A stretch of 64,000 nt of DNA from an uncultured Spirochaetaceae bacterium (GCA_944389505.1 CALXMP010000003.1:62001-126000); one strand, 5' to 3'; positions 43,085-52,871 are shown, numbered from the stretch's first letter. The notes: generated from the letters alone by a model not told the origin. Made by a program: numbers and translations.

Positions 43085-43984
43085 TCACATCTGCGAAGGC
43101 ATCGTAAGCGTCTTCTCATTCAACTCATCTACAAGTGCTCTCAAGACGCCTCTTGTCCGTACTTTCTGCAGGGGGGACAGCTCCTGGAATGTCGAATCGA
43201 TGAATGTGAAGATTATCATCTCGAGGGATCTGAACTCCCTTTCATCAAGCGGGAATCTCAGCGATGAGAATACGTTGTCGATATCCCTGGAGTAGAGGAT
43301 TCCATGGTTCGGATATGTGAATGCTATTGTCGGATTGTTCAGCACATCCTGATCCAGCGAAGCCGTGAAAGCCACAGCCATTGAATCCTCGGGGGATGTC
43401 ATCAATGCTCCGACAGACCTGAAGAACTGGCAGTTCTTGTCGGAGAATGCGATACGTACCCTCGATATCATGCTCTGGGGAGGCAGTACTATGGTTCCGT
43501 TCCTGTCCAGAAGCCTTGTGAGCTGAAGCCATCTGGAATGGAGCCTTTTCTTCTTTATGATCCTCACTTCGACATTAGCATCAAGCGCGACGAGCGTGCC
43601 GGGAAAGGATGTCGTAAGCTCCTTTGTGCATATAGCGCCTCCAATCGTTGCCCTGCGTGTGATCAGCTTGGAGCCTATCTCCATGATATTATCCGTGAGG
43701 ACCTTCGGCAGAACTGCTTTTCCTGCACTCATCACCTCATCAAGCGTTACCATCGCTCCGAATTCAGCGAATCTGTCATTCCTCTGGAATCTATGGAGTT
43801 CTTCAATCTCTCCCAGGTATATAACTTCTGCATTCATCACTTTCGATGGATATGCATCAGGACGTGTCATGATGAATGTCCCTCCAGCCCACAGCGTGGA
43901 TGAGGGGTAGTGGGTTATGATTGAGGAATACTCCGCCATATTGTGCGGGGTATGGATGTTTGGAGAGCTAAGACCTTCGTACAC
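43085..43984 (-). CDS. Molybdenum hydroxylase FAD-binding subunit (CoxM/XdhB-like)
   Basis: The protein has 299 residues. THYPSSTLWAGGTFIMTRPD and later ITRRATIGGAICTKELTTSF match the FAD-binding domain of the xanthine dehydrogenase family, followed by a CO-dehydrogenase-flavoprotein C-terminal region. It passes electrons from the iron-sulfur subunit to NAD or another acceptor. It is the last gene of the set and overlaps the iron-sulfur gene by 17 bases. Confidence 0.82.
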   Translation of the reverse strand: MYEGLSSPNIHTPHNMAEYSSIITHYPSSTLWAGGTFIMTRPDAYPSKVMNAEVIYLGEIEELHRFQRNDRFAEFGAMVTLDEVMSAGKAVLPKVLTDNIMEIGSKLITRRATIGGAICTKELTTSFPGTLVALDANVEVRIIKKKRLHSRWLQLTRLLDRNGTIVLPPQSMISRVRIAFSDKNCQFFRSVGALMTSPEDSMAVAFTASLDQDVLNNPTIAFTYPNHGILYSRDIDNVFSSLRFPLDEREFRSLEMIIFTFIDSTFQELSPLQKVRTRGVLRALVDELNEKTLTMPSQM

Positions 43985-44447
43985 GTCTCTTCCTCCTTAT
44001 ATCTATGCCCTTGAGGACAATCTTCACAGCATCCTCCGGATCAAGGCAGTGGCATCGTATTATCGAAAGCTCCTTGAGTATCTCATCAGGTTCTGATACT
44101 CCATCAGAGATCAGCGATTCGAAGATCATTGTCTTTGATTCATAGCAGTCAGGGCAGGGGGCTGCTCCAACCATTTCATAGGCCTTCTCTATATCCTTCA
44201 TTCCCCGGGTCTTCTGGAAGCCCTCGAATGTTATGATTTCTTTGCCCCTTATCTCGAAGGCCGGTACCATACAGCTCAGCATCGGCTTGCCATCTACAAG
44301 AACTGCGCAGAGCCCGCACATCTGGCCTTTGCAGTGGTTCACAGCAGATCCATCCCCTATATTCTCGGAAAGAATTAGCGAGAGAGGCTTATTGGAATTG
44401 AGGGAGAGTGTCAGAGTCCTGCCATCTATGGAACAGTCTATCTTCAT
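43968..44447 (-). CDS. Molybdenum hydroxylase [2Fe-2S] subunit (CoxS/XdhC-like)
   Basis: The protein has 159 residues with two iron-sulfur clusters. The plant-ferredoxin type is HCKGQMCGLC then C after 11 residues (PMLSC). The helical type is APCPDCYESK with CHC thirty residues on. Spacing matches the xanthine dehydrogenase family. It links the molybdenum and flavin subunits. The start overlaps the large-subunit stop by 4 bases. Confidence 0.88.
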   Translation of the reverse strand: MKIDCSIDGRTLTLSLNSNKPLSLILSENIGDGSAVNHCKGQMCGLCAVLVDGKPMLSCMVPAFEIRGKEIITFEGFQKTRGMKDIEKAYEMVGAAPCPDCYESKTMIFESLISDGVSEPDEILKELSIIRCHCLDPEDAVKIVLKGIDIRRKRRVRRS

Positions 44448-46387
44448 ACCTTTCCTCCTTTGCCGAATACCTCTTCAAGATTCCTTGCGGAGGTGGGCAG
44501 GACCGCGGCATCTTTGCCGCCTGCCTGATACAGCGCATTGGCAAGGGCCCCCTCTGTCAGAGCCCGGACAAGCTCGCCGATTGCGGCTACAGGCCCCTCC
44601 ACTCCCGTTGCGTTTATCGTGATATGCATCCTGAAATCGAGAGGAATCGTAACCCCGTTCTCCGAAAGCGAGGTAAGGAAGGCTCTCTTCACAGAGCCAA
44701 GCAGTGTGGATTCATCGAGGATCTCAGGGAAGGTGAGAGCAGCCCAGAGCTCTGTCACGACAGGGGTGTAATCGCTCTCGCTTATCATAATCTCGCAGAT
44801 AGCCGTACCACAGCCTGCATTTTCGAATTCACATGGATAATATGTATTCTCAGCATCGAATCTGAGTGATACAGGAAGGGCTTCGCTTTCCTTCAGTACA
44901 GCAAGATTCTTTGCCGCGCTGTCAAGTTGGGAGGTGAATGAGGCTGTTATCCTTGAGAGGACATCAGGACCTGTGTCGGCAGTCTCTCCTGAGTAGTCAA
45001 GGAACATGACGTGCTCGGGATGGCCTGGTATGACCCTGTCGGATATTATCTTCTTCCATTTCCTCATTATCCCGGGATGGCAGAGCGCTGATGTATTGAC
45101 CGTCACATTACCCTTCTGGGTGAATGTCATCACAGCGCTGAATCCGGATTTCTTTGAGAATCCTGTAGAGAATCCAGATATACCGGATCCTGTTGCCATG
45201 CCTATGCCTCGTATGTATCCAAGGAGCGAGAAGTCTCCTTTCTGGAACATGTTCGCCGACCATTTGCGTTCATAGGTACTTGCCTGTACAGCTCTCGCAG
45301 CGGTTTCCTTCTGCTCCTCGAGCTCGAAACCTGGAAGGTAGTCTGTGAATTTGCGCTTCTCCTTCTCCATTGAGAGCCTATATTGATATGGCGTCATCGA
45401 GGCCTCTTCCGCAAGCCTTGATATATGGAACTCCGTGGATGCAAGGGCTTCGCTGTATCCAAGGGAGCCTGCAAACGATGCAGGATACCGTCCTGATGTC
45501 TTTACCGATACAGTGGCCTTGAACTCCTTAAGAGGATATGGAGGAATGAGTCCTGCCATTGCCTGTCTCTGATACTCATCCGGCATGATGGGATACGCTC
45601 CCATATCTATGGACATGGACACAGTCTCAGAAAGCGGCTTTCCATCCTCATCGGTCAGTGTCGTTCTCTTTACTTCTATGCCAGGCCTTGAGAATACTGC
45701 AGTATCCCTTATCTCTGTCGGCAGTCCTGTCTTTATCGTCGCAGTGGCTGCAAGCGCTGCAAGAACTGCGGGTGCTGTAAGATACTCATCATGCTTCGAT
45801 GCGTATCTTGCAGGATGGACATGGATGTTCTTCCTTGGATAACCCGTAGCTTCCGATACAGCCGAGCGCACAAGCTCCATCCACTCGCATGGAGCTTCGA
45901 TATGCAGGTTGGCGTTATCCATCCATGCAGTCACTGTATAGTTTCTCAGAGATGGCTCTGCGATATGTCTGAGCCTGAACTCGGTCTCTACTGACTTGTA
46001 TTTCTTCTCGCCATCTTCCTGTGGAGTGAATTCGCCCCATCCGTATTCAAGGGCCGAAGGCAGTTCTGCAGTCTCCTCCGCATTCTCCGCTTTCTCCGTC
46101 TCTATCTTCAGCTCCCTTCGCATTATCTCCGCACTCTCATAGTCTGGAGCAAAGAGCGCCATTATGATCTCTCCAGAAAATGCTGATCTTTCCGATGCCA
46201 TGAGGGGGAAGGGCCTGTCCAGGATATGTATCGTATTCGATCCCGGTAGATCAGAAGCTGTGAGAAACAGGTATCTGGAATCCGTCTCCGGCTTCTTGAT
46301 CTCCTTTACATGCAATGCCTCCTCTTCTGCACGTATGAGGATGCCGCAGCGCATGTTATAACGCGAGAAGTTCTTTCGCTCTGCCAT
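44444..46387 (-). CDS. Molybdenum hydroxylase large subunit (xanthine dehydrogenase-like)
   Basis: The protein has 647 residues, shorter than the usual 700-780. It keeps family blocks such as SEATGYPRKNIHVHPARYAS, EYLTAPAVLAALAATATIKT and the C-terminal TGVEGPVAAIGELVRALTEG. The canonical GGGFG-type molybdopterin loop is not recognisable (PARYASKHDEY in its place). It is probably a purine or heterocycle hydroxylase, but substrate and even activity are uncertain. It leads the large-small-medium operon and is divergent from ligA. Confidence 0.75.
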   Translation of the reverse strand: MAERKNFSRYNMRCGILIRAEEEALHVKEIKKPETDSRYLFLTASDLPGSNTIHILDRPFPLMASERSAFSGEIIMALFAPDYESAEIMRRELKIETEKAENAEETAELPSALEYGWGEFTPQEDGEKKYKSVETEFRLRHIAEPSLRNYTVTAWMDNANLHIEAPCEWMELVRSAVSEATGYPRKNIHVHPARYASKHDEYLTAPAVLAALAATATIKTGLPTEIRDTAVFSRPGIEVKRTTLTDEDGKPLSETVSMSIDMGAYPIMPDEYQRQAMAGLIPPYPLKEFKATVSVKTSGRYPASFAGSLGYSEALASTEFHISRLAEEASMTPYQYRLSMEKEKRKFTDYLPGFELEEQKETAARAVQASTYERKWSANMFQKGDFSLLGYIRGIGMATGSGISGFSTGFSKKSGFSAVMTFTQKGNVTVNTSALCHPGIMRKWKKIISDRVIPGHPEHVMFLDYSGETADTGPDVLSRITASFTSQLDSAAKNLAVLKESEALPVSLRFDAENTYYPCEFENAGCGTAICEIMISESDYTPVVTELWAALTFPEILDESTLLGSVKRAFLTSLSENGVTIPLDFRMHITINATGVEGPVAAIGELVRALTEGALANALYQAGGKDAAVLPTSARNLEEVFGKGGKV

Positions 46388-46482
46388 GTTCTGAGATTAC
46401 CATCAGCAAACTCTTTCAGCAAGGGATTCATGGTACAGCCTGCTTCTTCCCTGTCCGCGTACAGTATTTTATAATCTGTTCC

Positions 46483-48588
46483 ATGGGCATAAAGGAAGAA
46501 ATAGATAAGCTTACCGCTGATCTTAAGGTTTATCAGGATAAATACTACAAGGAAGGGATCTCGCTTGTATCGGACAGTGAGTACGACCGGCTGTCTGACA
46601 GACTGTCCGAGCTGGAAAAGGATCATCCGGAGCTGATGCATCCCGATTCCCCGACGAAGCGCATAGGCTCCGATCTTACCAATGATTTCCCGGAAGTGAG
46701 GCACACAATCCCTGTGCTGTCCCTTGATAAAGCCTATTCCGGAGAGGCCGTATCTGAATTTTTCTCCAGATCGATTGCAAAGGAGGGAGGTTCTCTCTCG
46801 TTCGCTGCAGAGGAGAAGATCGATGGTATCTCCATGGTCCTGTATTACGAGGATGGCATCCTCGTGCGGGCCGTGACACGCGGCAATGGCATTATCGGGA
46901 ATGATGTCACCTCGAATATAATGACAATACACAGCGTGCCTCTATCCATCCCAGAGAAGATAGACATCGCAGTCCGCGGTGAGGTCTATATAAGCAAAGA
47001 AGGCTTCAGGAAATTCAATGAGGCGGAGACAGATGATGCCAAGAAGGCTGCAAATCCACGCAATCTCGCAGCAGGAGCTGTAAGAAGGCAGAAATCGATT
47101 GAGGCAAGCCAGGTTCCCCTTGATATCTTCTGCTACGAGGGCTTCTGGGGCGATAAAGCGCAGACTCCTGCCGATCATCTCCATATACTTTCAAAGCTCA
47201 AGGAATTCGGATTCAGGATCAATCCCCATCTTGCATTCTTTGATTCTACAAAGGAACTTGCAGCTGAAAAGCTGAAGAACGCAGGATTGGAGGGAGAGGC
47301 ATATGCCTTCTCTGATATCTCGGAATTCGTGAAGGAGAAGACCGCAGAGAGGGGCAGCCTCGGGTATGATATCGATGGGCTGGTATTCAAGATCAATGAG
47401 CTTGATGTACGCGATAGATTCGGCTATACGGAGCACCATCCGAGGTGGGCTATCGCATATAAGTTCGAATCTCCGCAGGCGGAAGCGAAGCTCCTTGGCA
47501 TAACTGTACAGGTTGGAAGAACAGGACGCATAACTCCTGTCGCAGAGATCTCCCCGACAAAGCTTGGAGGTTCCACGATCAGGCGGGCGACGCTGCATAA
47601 CCAGGAGTATATCGATGAGCTTGAGCTTGCGATCGGTGATACCGTATCCATTTCAAAGCGTGGCGATGTCATTCCTGCAGTTGAGAATGTCATTGAGAAG
47701 AATGATGAGGGCAATACCACATACAGGATTCCTCCTGCATGCCCGTGCTGCGGCACTGAGCTTGTGCAGATAGGAGGTCTTCAGTACTGTCCTGAGTATA
47801 CATGTCCCGATCAGGTGAAGGGGAGGATATCATTCTTCGCATCATCGGATCAGATGGATATCGATACCCTTGGTCCTAAGACTGTCGAGGTGCTTTATGA
47901 AGCAGGGCTTCTAAGGGGCATTGAGGATATCTACACAGCAGATTTCACAAAGGCTGCAGGACTGCCAGGAATGGGAGAGAAGAGCATATCATTGCTCATC
48001 AAGGGCGTAGAGGAAAGCAGAAACAGGCCCTATGCGGTCGTTCTTTCCTCTCTTGGTGTTGCAGATATTGGCAAGAAGAGCGCAGAGCTCCTTTCTTCCA
48101 ACGGCTTCGGTTCTATTGATAGGATACTCGAGGTCTCAGATAGTGGTGATACCTCAGCCCTGACTGCTATTCCATCCATCGGAGAGGTCACCGCAGAGAG
48201 CATAATCGAGGCTTTCAGGTCGCCTCGGCTGCGCAGGACAATCGAAGTTTTAAAAGAGCATGGCCTTCATCTTGATTCCAGCATGGATGAAGAGGAGGAG
48301 AAAGCCGATCAGGTGCTTTCCGGGCAGGTCTGGTGCATCACTGGCTCATTCGATAACTTCAATCCGCGCTCGCTTGCGCTTAAGGAGATCGAGAAACGCG
48401 GTGGGCGCACTGTCTCATCCGTCACATCGAAGACAACCCATCTTCTTGCAGGCAAAGGTGGCGGTTCCAAGAGAGCTGAGGCTGAGAGGCTCGGTGTCAC
48501 TATTGTCGATGAGGAGGAATTCCTCAGGATTATCGGAGGGAAGCAGGCTGGATCCTCTTCGGAAGATGCCCAGCTGACGCTTTTCTGA
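46483..48588 (+). CDS. ligA: NAD-dependent DNA ligase
   Basis: The protein has 701 residues, full length. The Ia domain and adenylation domain include DSEYDRL, LSLDKAY and EEKIDGISMVL with the adenylated Lys112. An OB fold follows, then a four-Cys zinc finger (CPCCGTEL and YCPEYTC, about 421-443), helix-hairpin-helix repeats and a C-terminal BRCT (VWCITGSFDNFNPRSLALKE). It seals nicks in replication and repair. The motif reads EEKIDG rather than the usual EPKIDG. Confidence 0.96.
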   Translation: MGIKEEIDKLTADLKVYQDKYYKEGISLVSDSEYDRLSDRLSELEKDHPELMHPDSPTKRIGSDLTNDFPEVRHTIPVLSLDKAYSGEAVSEFFSRSIAKEGGSLSFAAEEKIDGISMVLYYEDGILVRAVTRGNGIIGNDVTSNIMTIHSVPLSIPEKIDIAVRGEVYISKEGFRKFNEAETDDAKKAANPRNLAAGAVRRQKSIEASQVPLDIFCYEGFWGDKAQTPADHLHILSKLKEFGFRINPHLAFFDSTKELAAEKLKNAGLEGEAYAFSDISEFVKEKTAERGSLGYDIDGLVFKINELDVRDRFGYTEHHPRWAIAYKFESPQAEAKLLGITVQVGRTGRITPVAEISPTKLGGSTIRRATLHNQEYIDELELAIGDTVSISKRGDVIPAVENVIEKNDEGNTTYRIPPACPCCGTELVQIGGLQYCPEYTCPDQVKGRISFFASSDQMDIDTLGPKTVEVLYEAGLLRGIEDIYTADFTKAAGLPGMGEKSISLLIKGVEESRNRPYAVVLSSLGVADIGKKSAELLSSNGFGSIDRILEVSDSGDTSALTAIPSIGEVTAESIIEAFRSPRLRRTIEVLKEHGLHLDSSMDEEEEKADQVLSGQVWCITGSFDNFNPRSLALKEIEKRGGRTVSSVTSKTTHLLAGKGGGSKRAEAERLGVTIVDEEEFLRIIGGKQAGSSSEDAQLTLF

Positions 48589-48623
48589 AAATGTTATATA
48601 AGAATGGGCGGAGGATGACGTTT

Positions 48624-49925
48624 ATGAACAGCCTTGCTATTGAGCTTAATGAGATCCTTAAGGATTCTGCTGCTTATGGTTTTCTTTCCCCGATAGGGAA
48701 GAGGATGTATTTCCCGAAAGGTATCGTTGCACAGAGCGATGAGGCAAAGGAGAAGGCAAAGCGCTTCAATGCAACTGTCGGTCTCGCGACAAGCAAGGGA
48801 GAGCCCTTCTATCTTTCCGACATCTATTCATCTTTCAAGGATGGCATCTTCAGGCCTTCGCAGATCTTCTCCTATGCGCCGGGCGGCGGCAACAAGGAGC
48901 TGAGGGCTCTGTGGAAGGATATGATGATCAGGAAGAATCCCCATCTTTCTGGCAAGAAGACATCAACACCGATAGTCACCGGTGGTCTTACGCATGCGAT
49001 AAGCCTTATCGCGGATCTTTTCGTAGCCCCAGGTTCAGAGGTTGTCTGCCCTGATCTCTTCTGGGACAACTATGATCTCATCTTCACCGATCTCGCCGAT
49101 GCGAAGCTGAAGCTCTTCCCATTCTATGATGGCAATGGCGGCTTCAATGTCGAGGGCATGAAGAAGGCTCTTGAGGAGACAGAAGGCGATTATGCCCGCA
49201 TTATCCTCAACTTCCCGAATAATCCGACGGGATACACTCCTTCCAGGGAGGAGGCTCTGAGAATCGTCGATGCAGTGAAGGCTGTCGCTGATACAGGCAA
49301 GAAGATCATGGTCATCTCTGATGACGCGTATTTCGGCCTTTTCTTTGAGAATGATACGGAGAAGGAATCTCTTTTCTCCTACTTTGCAGATGCTCACGAG
49401 AATATCTTCGCGATCAAGGGCGATGCTGCGACCAAGGAAGAGATGGTCTGGGGCTTCAGGGTTGGTTTCCTGACATATGCCTCAAAGGGCTTTACCGATG
49501 CCCATATCGATGCTCTTACGAAGAAGACGCTCGGTGCTATTAGGTGCACGGTATCCAACTGCGATATGCCTGGACAGAGCCTCATACTCAATGCAATGAG
49601 GAACGGCAAGTCCTATGAAGCGGACAAGGCAGCGCTCTTTGATGAGATGTCAAAGCGCTATAAGGCAGTCCATGTCGCTGTTTCAAAGCACGATGGAGAC
49701 CGCTTCCTTACGCCATATCCTTTCAATTCTGGTTATTTCATGGCATTCAGCACGAATGGGCGTGATGCGGAGGATCTGAGAAGATATCTTCTTGATAAGT
49801 ATCAGATCGGTGCGATAAACATCATGGGAAGGACTCTTCGTCTTGCATACTGCTCTGTTGAGCTTGAAGGTCTGACCGAACTGGTTGATACTATCTACAA
49901 GGCGGCCGAGGAGCTATGGAGCTAA
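48624..49925 (+). CDS. PLP-dependent class I/II aminotransferase
   Basis: The protein has 433 residues. FSYAPGGGNKELRALWKDMM, VTGGLTHAISLIADLF, ILNFPNNPTGYTPSREEA, VISDDAYFGLFF and AIKGDAATKEEMVWGFRVGF are present; the last holds the Schiff-base Lys and phosphate-binding Arg region. The amino-acid substrate cannot be named. ATG 48624 has GGAGG nine bases upstream; in-frame ATGs at 48591 and 48615 are less well placed. It overlaps the ModE-like gene. Confidence 0.85.
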   Translation: MNSLAIELNEILKDSAAYGFLSPIGKRMYFPKGIVAQSDEAKEKAKRFNATVGLATSKGEPFYLSDIYSSFKDGIFRPSQIFSYAPGGGNKELRALWKDMMIRKNPHLSGKKTSTPIVTGGLTHAISLIADLFVAPGSEVVCPDLFWDNYDLIFTDLADAKLKLFPFYDGNGGFNVEGMKKALEETEGDYARIILNFPNNPTGYTPSREEALRIVDAVKAVADTGKKIMVISDDAYFGLFFENDTEKESLFSYFADAHENIFAIKGDAATKEEMVWGFRVGFLTYASKGFTDAHIDALTKKTLGAIRCTVSNCDMPGQSLILNAMRNGKSYEADKAALFDEMSKRYKAVHVAVSKHDGDRFLTPYPFNSGYFMAFSTNGRDAEDLRRYLLDKYQIGAINIMGRTLRLAYCSVELEGLTELVDTIYKAAEELWS

Positions 49926-50299
49926 GTACGAAGCTGTATATTCTCGATGATGATGGCAACAAGTTCATGGGAGCGGGTGTCCTGTGGCTTCTGGAGGGAA
50001 TAAAGGAAACTGGTTCCCTCCTCGCAGCATCGGAGAGGATGGGGCTATCGTACTCCAAGGCGCGTGGCATGCTTGAGCATATCGAGCAGGCCACAGGCCA
50101 TAGCATGATCGATCGCCGTAAGGGCGGTGCTGACAGGAAAGGTGCTGTTCTTACGCCATATGCAGAGAGATACATCCTTCTGTACAGAAAGTTCCAGGAG
50201 GATGCCAAGAATGATGCAGAGCGGCGATTCAGGGAATTCCTGAATAACCTTGATACACTGGAGGCTGATTATGGGCGGCAAGACGACACAACAGTATGA
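49916..50299 (+). CDS. ModE N-terminal-domain winged-helix regulator
   Basis: The protein has 127 residues. GVLWLLEGIKETGSLLAASE, then MGLSYSKARGMLEHIEQATG and GGADRKGAVLTPYAERYILL match the DNA-binding half of ModE. The molybdate-binding TOBE/MOP domains are absent, so it cannot sense molybdate in the classical way. It overlaps the genes on both sides. A link to the molybdenum hydroxylase 3.5 kb away is only a conjecture. Confidence 0.82.
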   Translation: MELSTKLYILDDDGNKFMGAGVLWLLEGIKETGSLLAASERMGLSYSKARGMLEHIEQATGHSMIDRRKGGADRKGAVLTPYAERYILLYRKFQEDAKNDAERRFREFLNNLDTLEADYGRQDDTTV

Positions 50300-51605
50300 T
50301 TTCACGATTGACAGGCTTGGGGAGGCAAAGCTCAATTCTCCCATCAGGATGTCCAAAAGCGGCGGCGATGGTGTCGCAGACTACGTAAAGGACACCGACA
50401 GGATCCTGTATTCAATAGAGACAGAGGAGGTTGACGGCAACGTCCGCCCTGTCCATTCCGATACGCTTGAGCTGGCCGGACCAAGGGAGAAGATCTATTT
50501 CAACCCCGCGCATGTCCATGCTGCTATCTGCACATGCGGCGGTCTCTGCCCTGGTCTGAATAATGTCATACGTTCCGTCGTAAGATGTCTTTGGTACCGC
50601 TATGGTGTCAGGAGGATCTCCGGAGTTCAGTATGGCTATCTTGGTCTTCTTGAGAATTCGCCATGGCCGCTTCTTCCGCTCGATCCGGATGTTGTTGATG
50701 ATATCCAGGAGAAGGGAGGTACGATACTTGGATCAGCCAGAGGCGGTGGAAAGCAGGTGGAGGAGATCGTTGATTCGCTCGAGAGACTGAATATAAATAT
50801 CCTCATCTCCATCGGCGGTGATGGAACGCTCCGCGGTGCCTATGATATAGGGGAGGAAATCAAGAGAAGAGGTCTGAAGATTGCTGTCGTAGGCGTTCCT
50901 AAGACCATTGATAACGACCTCTCATTCATCGATGATTCCTTCGGTTTCGATACTGCTGTCTCAATGGCGGTTCCAAGCATCAGGTGCGCACATGTCGAGG
51001 CAAAGGGTGCTATCAACGGTATAGGACTCGTGAAGGTCATGGGCCGTGAATCAGGGTTCATCGCGGCATCTGCTTCGCTTGCGCAGTCCGATGTCAATTT
51101 CTGCCTTATCCCGGAGTCCCCGTTCGATCTCGATGGTCCTAATGGACTCCTTGAGAATATCAAGAGGAGAATCCTTGAGAGAGGACACGCTGTCATACTC
51201 GTTGCAGAGGGAGCAGGACAGGAGTTCGCTCCTCCTACAGGTGAGACCGATGCTTCAGGGAATATCAAGTACCATGATATCGGAATATTCCTCAAGAACA
51301 GGATAAAGGAGTTCTTTGCCGAGCAGGGTATAACGACGTCAATCAAGTACATCGATCCGTCATATATCATCAGATCTGCCCCTGCAAACAGCTATGATTC
51401 CATCTACTGTGCCAGAATCGGTGCTCATGCTGTCCATGCAGCGATGGCTGGAAAGACCCAGTGCATTGCGTCACGCGTGAACAACCAGTATGTCTATGTT
51501 CCTATCAAGGTCGCTGTCTCAAAGCGCAGCCATGTTGATACAGAGGGTTCTCTCTGGAGAGACGTCCTTGAGAATACAAGACAGCCATTCAGCATGAAGA
51601 ATTAA
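50271..51605 (+). CDS. pfkA: 6-phosphofructokinase, long form
   Basis: The protein has 444 residues of the group II type. ICTCGGLCPGLNNVIRSVV is at the start, GGTILGSARGG follows, ISIGGDGTLRGAYDI has Gly where pyrophosphate enzymes have Asp, and VVGVPKTIDNDLSFID has the Lys-Thr-Ile-Asp motif. GGDG with PKTIDND matches ATP-dependent long forms of plants and trypanosomes rather than PPi enzymes. GGAGG precedes ATG 50271; the frame is open from 50250. Confidence 0.92.
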   Translation: MGGKTTQQYDFTIDRLGEAKLNSPIRMSKSGGDGVADYVKDTDRILYSIETEEVDGNVRPVHSDTLELAGPREKIYFNPAHVHAAICTCGGLCPGLNNVIRSVVRCLWYRYGVRRISGVQYGYLGLLENSPWPLLPLDPDVVDDIQEKGGTILGSARGGGKQVEEIVDSLERLNINILISIGGDGTLRGAYDIGEEIKRRGLKIAVVGVPKTIDNDLSFIDDSFGFDTAVSMAVPSIRCAHVEAKGAINGIGLVKVMGRESGFIAASASLAQSDVNFCLIPESPFDLDGPNGLLENIKRRILERGHAVILVAEGAGQEFAPPTGETDASGNIKYHDIGIFLKNRIKEFFAEQGITTSIKYIDPSYIIRSAPANSYDSIYCARIGAHAVHAAMAGKTQCIASRVNNQYVYVPIKVAVSKRSHVDTEGSLWRDVLENTRQPFSMKN

Positions 51606-51615
51606 GGTGCGGGGC

Positions 51616-52692
51616 ATGCAGAAAGAGCCTACATTCACACTCCGGCTTTCTGAGCTTGATAATGTGCTGATGGGATCGAATCCATACTTCCGCATTATCC
51701 CCCTGAGGATAACCATGGAGTTCAAAAGCCTGTCGGCTGACCAGCTCCGTGATATGCGGGAGTATGCTGATGCGGAAGATGGCAGGATCGAAAGATGGGT
51801 TCTTGTGCCATCTGCCATGCCTCTTTCTGTGCTTGCCTATACGATTGACAGGGCGTTTGGCCTTATACCATCGCCCCAGTCATCATCATTCCTCCTTCCC
51901 GATGACATCCTCAACGTCCATGCGCCTGATGTGGCATCATTGCTCTCCCTTGGTGGGCTGATGTTCTTCCTGCCTGTGGATGATGAGTATCTGAACAGTG
52001 TCTATGAGGAATCGATCCACTATGAGAATTTCATTGCCGCTTATCCTTATGATTTTCCCTCCTTGTCCTACAAGGCAGCCCAGAGGGAGATAGCCAGGAT
52101 CTTCGGCAAGGTCATGACTGAAGGCTTTGAGTATATGGGAAGGCATTATCAGCTATCGGAGCTTCCTGTTGAGAATAAGGTGCTTCATGCACTGATGAGC
52201 GCTGTAAGGTTTCCAATAACTGCGGAAATCAATCCAGCCCTCCCTGTTTCGTATGTGATTGCTCCCGAGGGGCAGAAGCTTCCATCGAAAGAAGAGACTA
52301 GGAAGGCTCTCGATAAGGAGCATCTCAATCCATTCGGACGCGGAGCACGGCCTTTTACCCATACGCTTATATTCGAGCATCTTTCCACAGCACCTGAGGA
52401 CAGGGGAGAGGGCTTCTGGTTCTCGATAACAAGGCCCCATGATGTCAGAGAGATAATCAATGATGGTTATCTCCGCTTCAGCGATTATCTTAACTCCATG
52501 GCATATGTCCAGCGTGAGCTTCTTCCCGACTGCATCGCCAAGAAGGGATACGATCTCTTTGGTGAGACCGAGAAGGATTACTATTCATTCATAATGAATC
52601 TCCATGGCCCGGATAGAGTCAGCTACAGAGCGCTTGCAGATGCGGCGGGGTGGAGAGAGCCGAATCCCGATGCAAAGAAGATTCTAAGGTAA
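51616..52692 (+). CDS. Protein with pRiA4b ORF-3-like features, function unknown
   Basis: The protein has 358 residues. The first part, IPLRITMEFKSLSADQLRDM, then MPLSVLAYTIDRAFGLIPSP and FLLPDD, resembles the plasmid pRiA4b ORF-3-like family, but this is a weak recognition. The rest shows no known domain. There are no membrane segments and no signal peptide. It starts 10 bases after the phosphofructokinase stop and is probably cotranscribed. A GTG at 51607 is an alternative start. Confidence 0.6.
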   Translation: MQKEPTFTLRLSELDNVLMGSNPYFRIIPLRITMEFKSLSADQLRDMREYADAEDGRIERWVLVPSAMPLSVLAYTIDRAFGLIPSPQSSSFLLPDDILNVHAPDVASLLSLGGLMFFLPVDDEYLNSVYEESIHYENFIAAYPYDFPSLSYKAAQREIARIFGKVMTEGFEYMGRHYQLSELPVENKVLHALMSAVRFPITAEINPALPVSYVIAPEGQKLPSKEETRKALDKEHLNPFGRGARPFTHTLIFEHLSTAPEDRGEGFWFSITRPHDVREIINDGYLRFSDYLNSMAYVQRELLPDCIAKKGYDLFGETEKDYYSFIMNLHGPDRVSYRALADAAGWREPNPDAKKILR

Positions 52693-52821
52693 AAACGGCT
52701 ATTCTTATTCATGCCAAAGATTAAGAGCGATAGGATTTTCTGTTTATTTTATGTAAAAGTCGGAAAAATCCAATAAATTAGTCGCTAAAGTACTTTTCAA
52801 AACTCCGACATCTCACTATAT

Positions 52822-52851
52822 TCATAGACGAATTGGAAGCAAGACTTCCAT
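52822..52851 (-). other. Tiny ribosome-site-led frame upstream of the integrative element
   Basis: On the minus strand AAAAGGAGG is followed, 5 bases later, by ATG and nine codons. The frame includes the small hairpin GGAAG/CTTCC. A second AAAAAGGAGG lies 30 bases further upstream. The rest of 52693-52898 shows no gene. Confidence 0.25.
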
Positions 52852-52871
52852 TCTAACCTCCTTTTGTTCCC

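Noticed and set aside
51607-52692. Firm assignment as a pRiA4b ORF-3 (IS passenger) protein
   Set aside because: Only a short N-terminal stretch resembles the family and no insertion-sequence ends are seen, so the function is left open.
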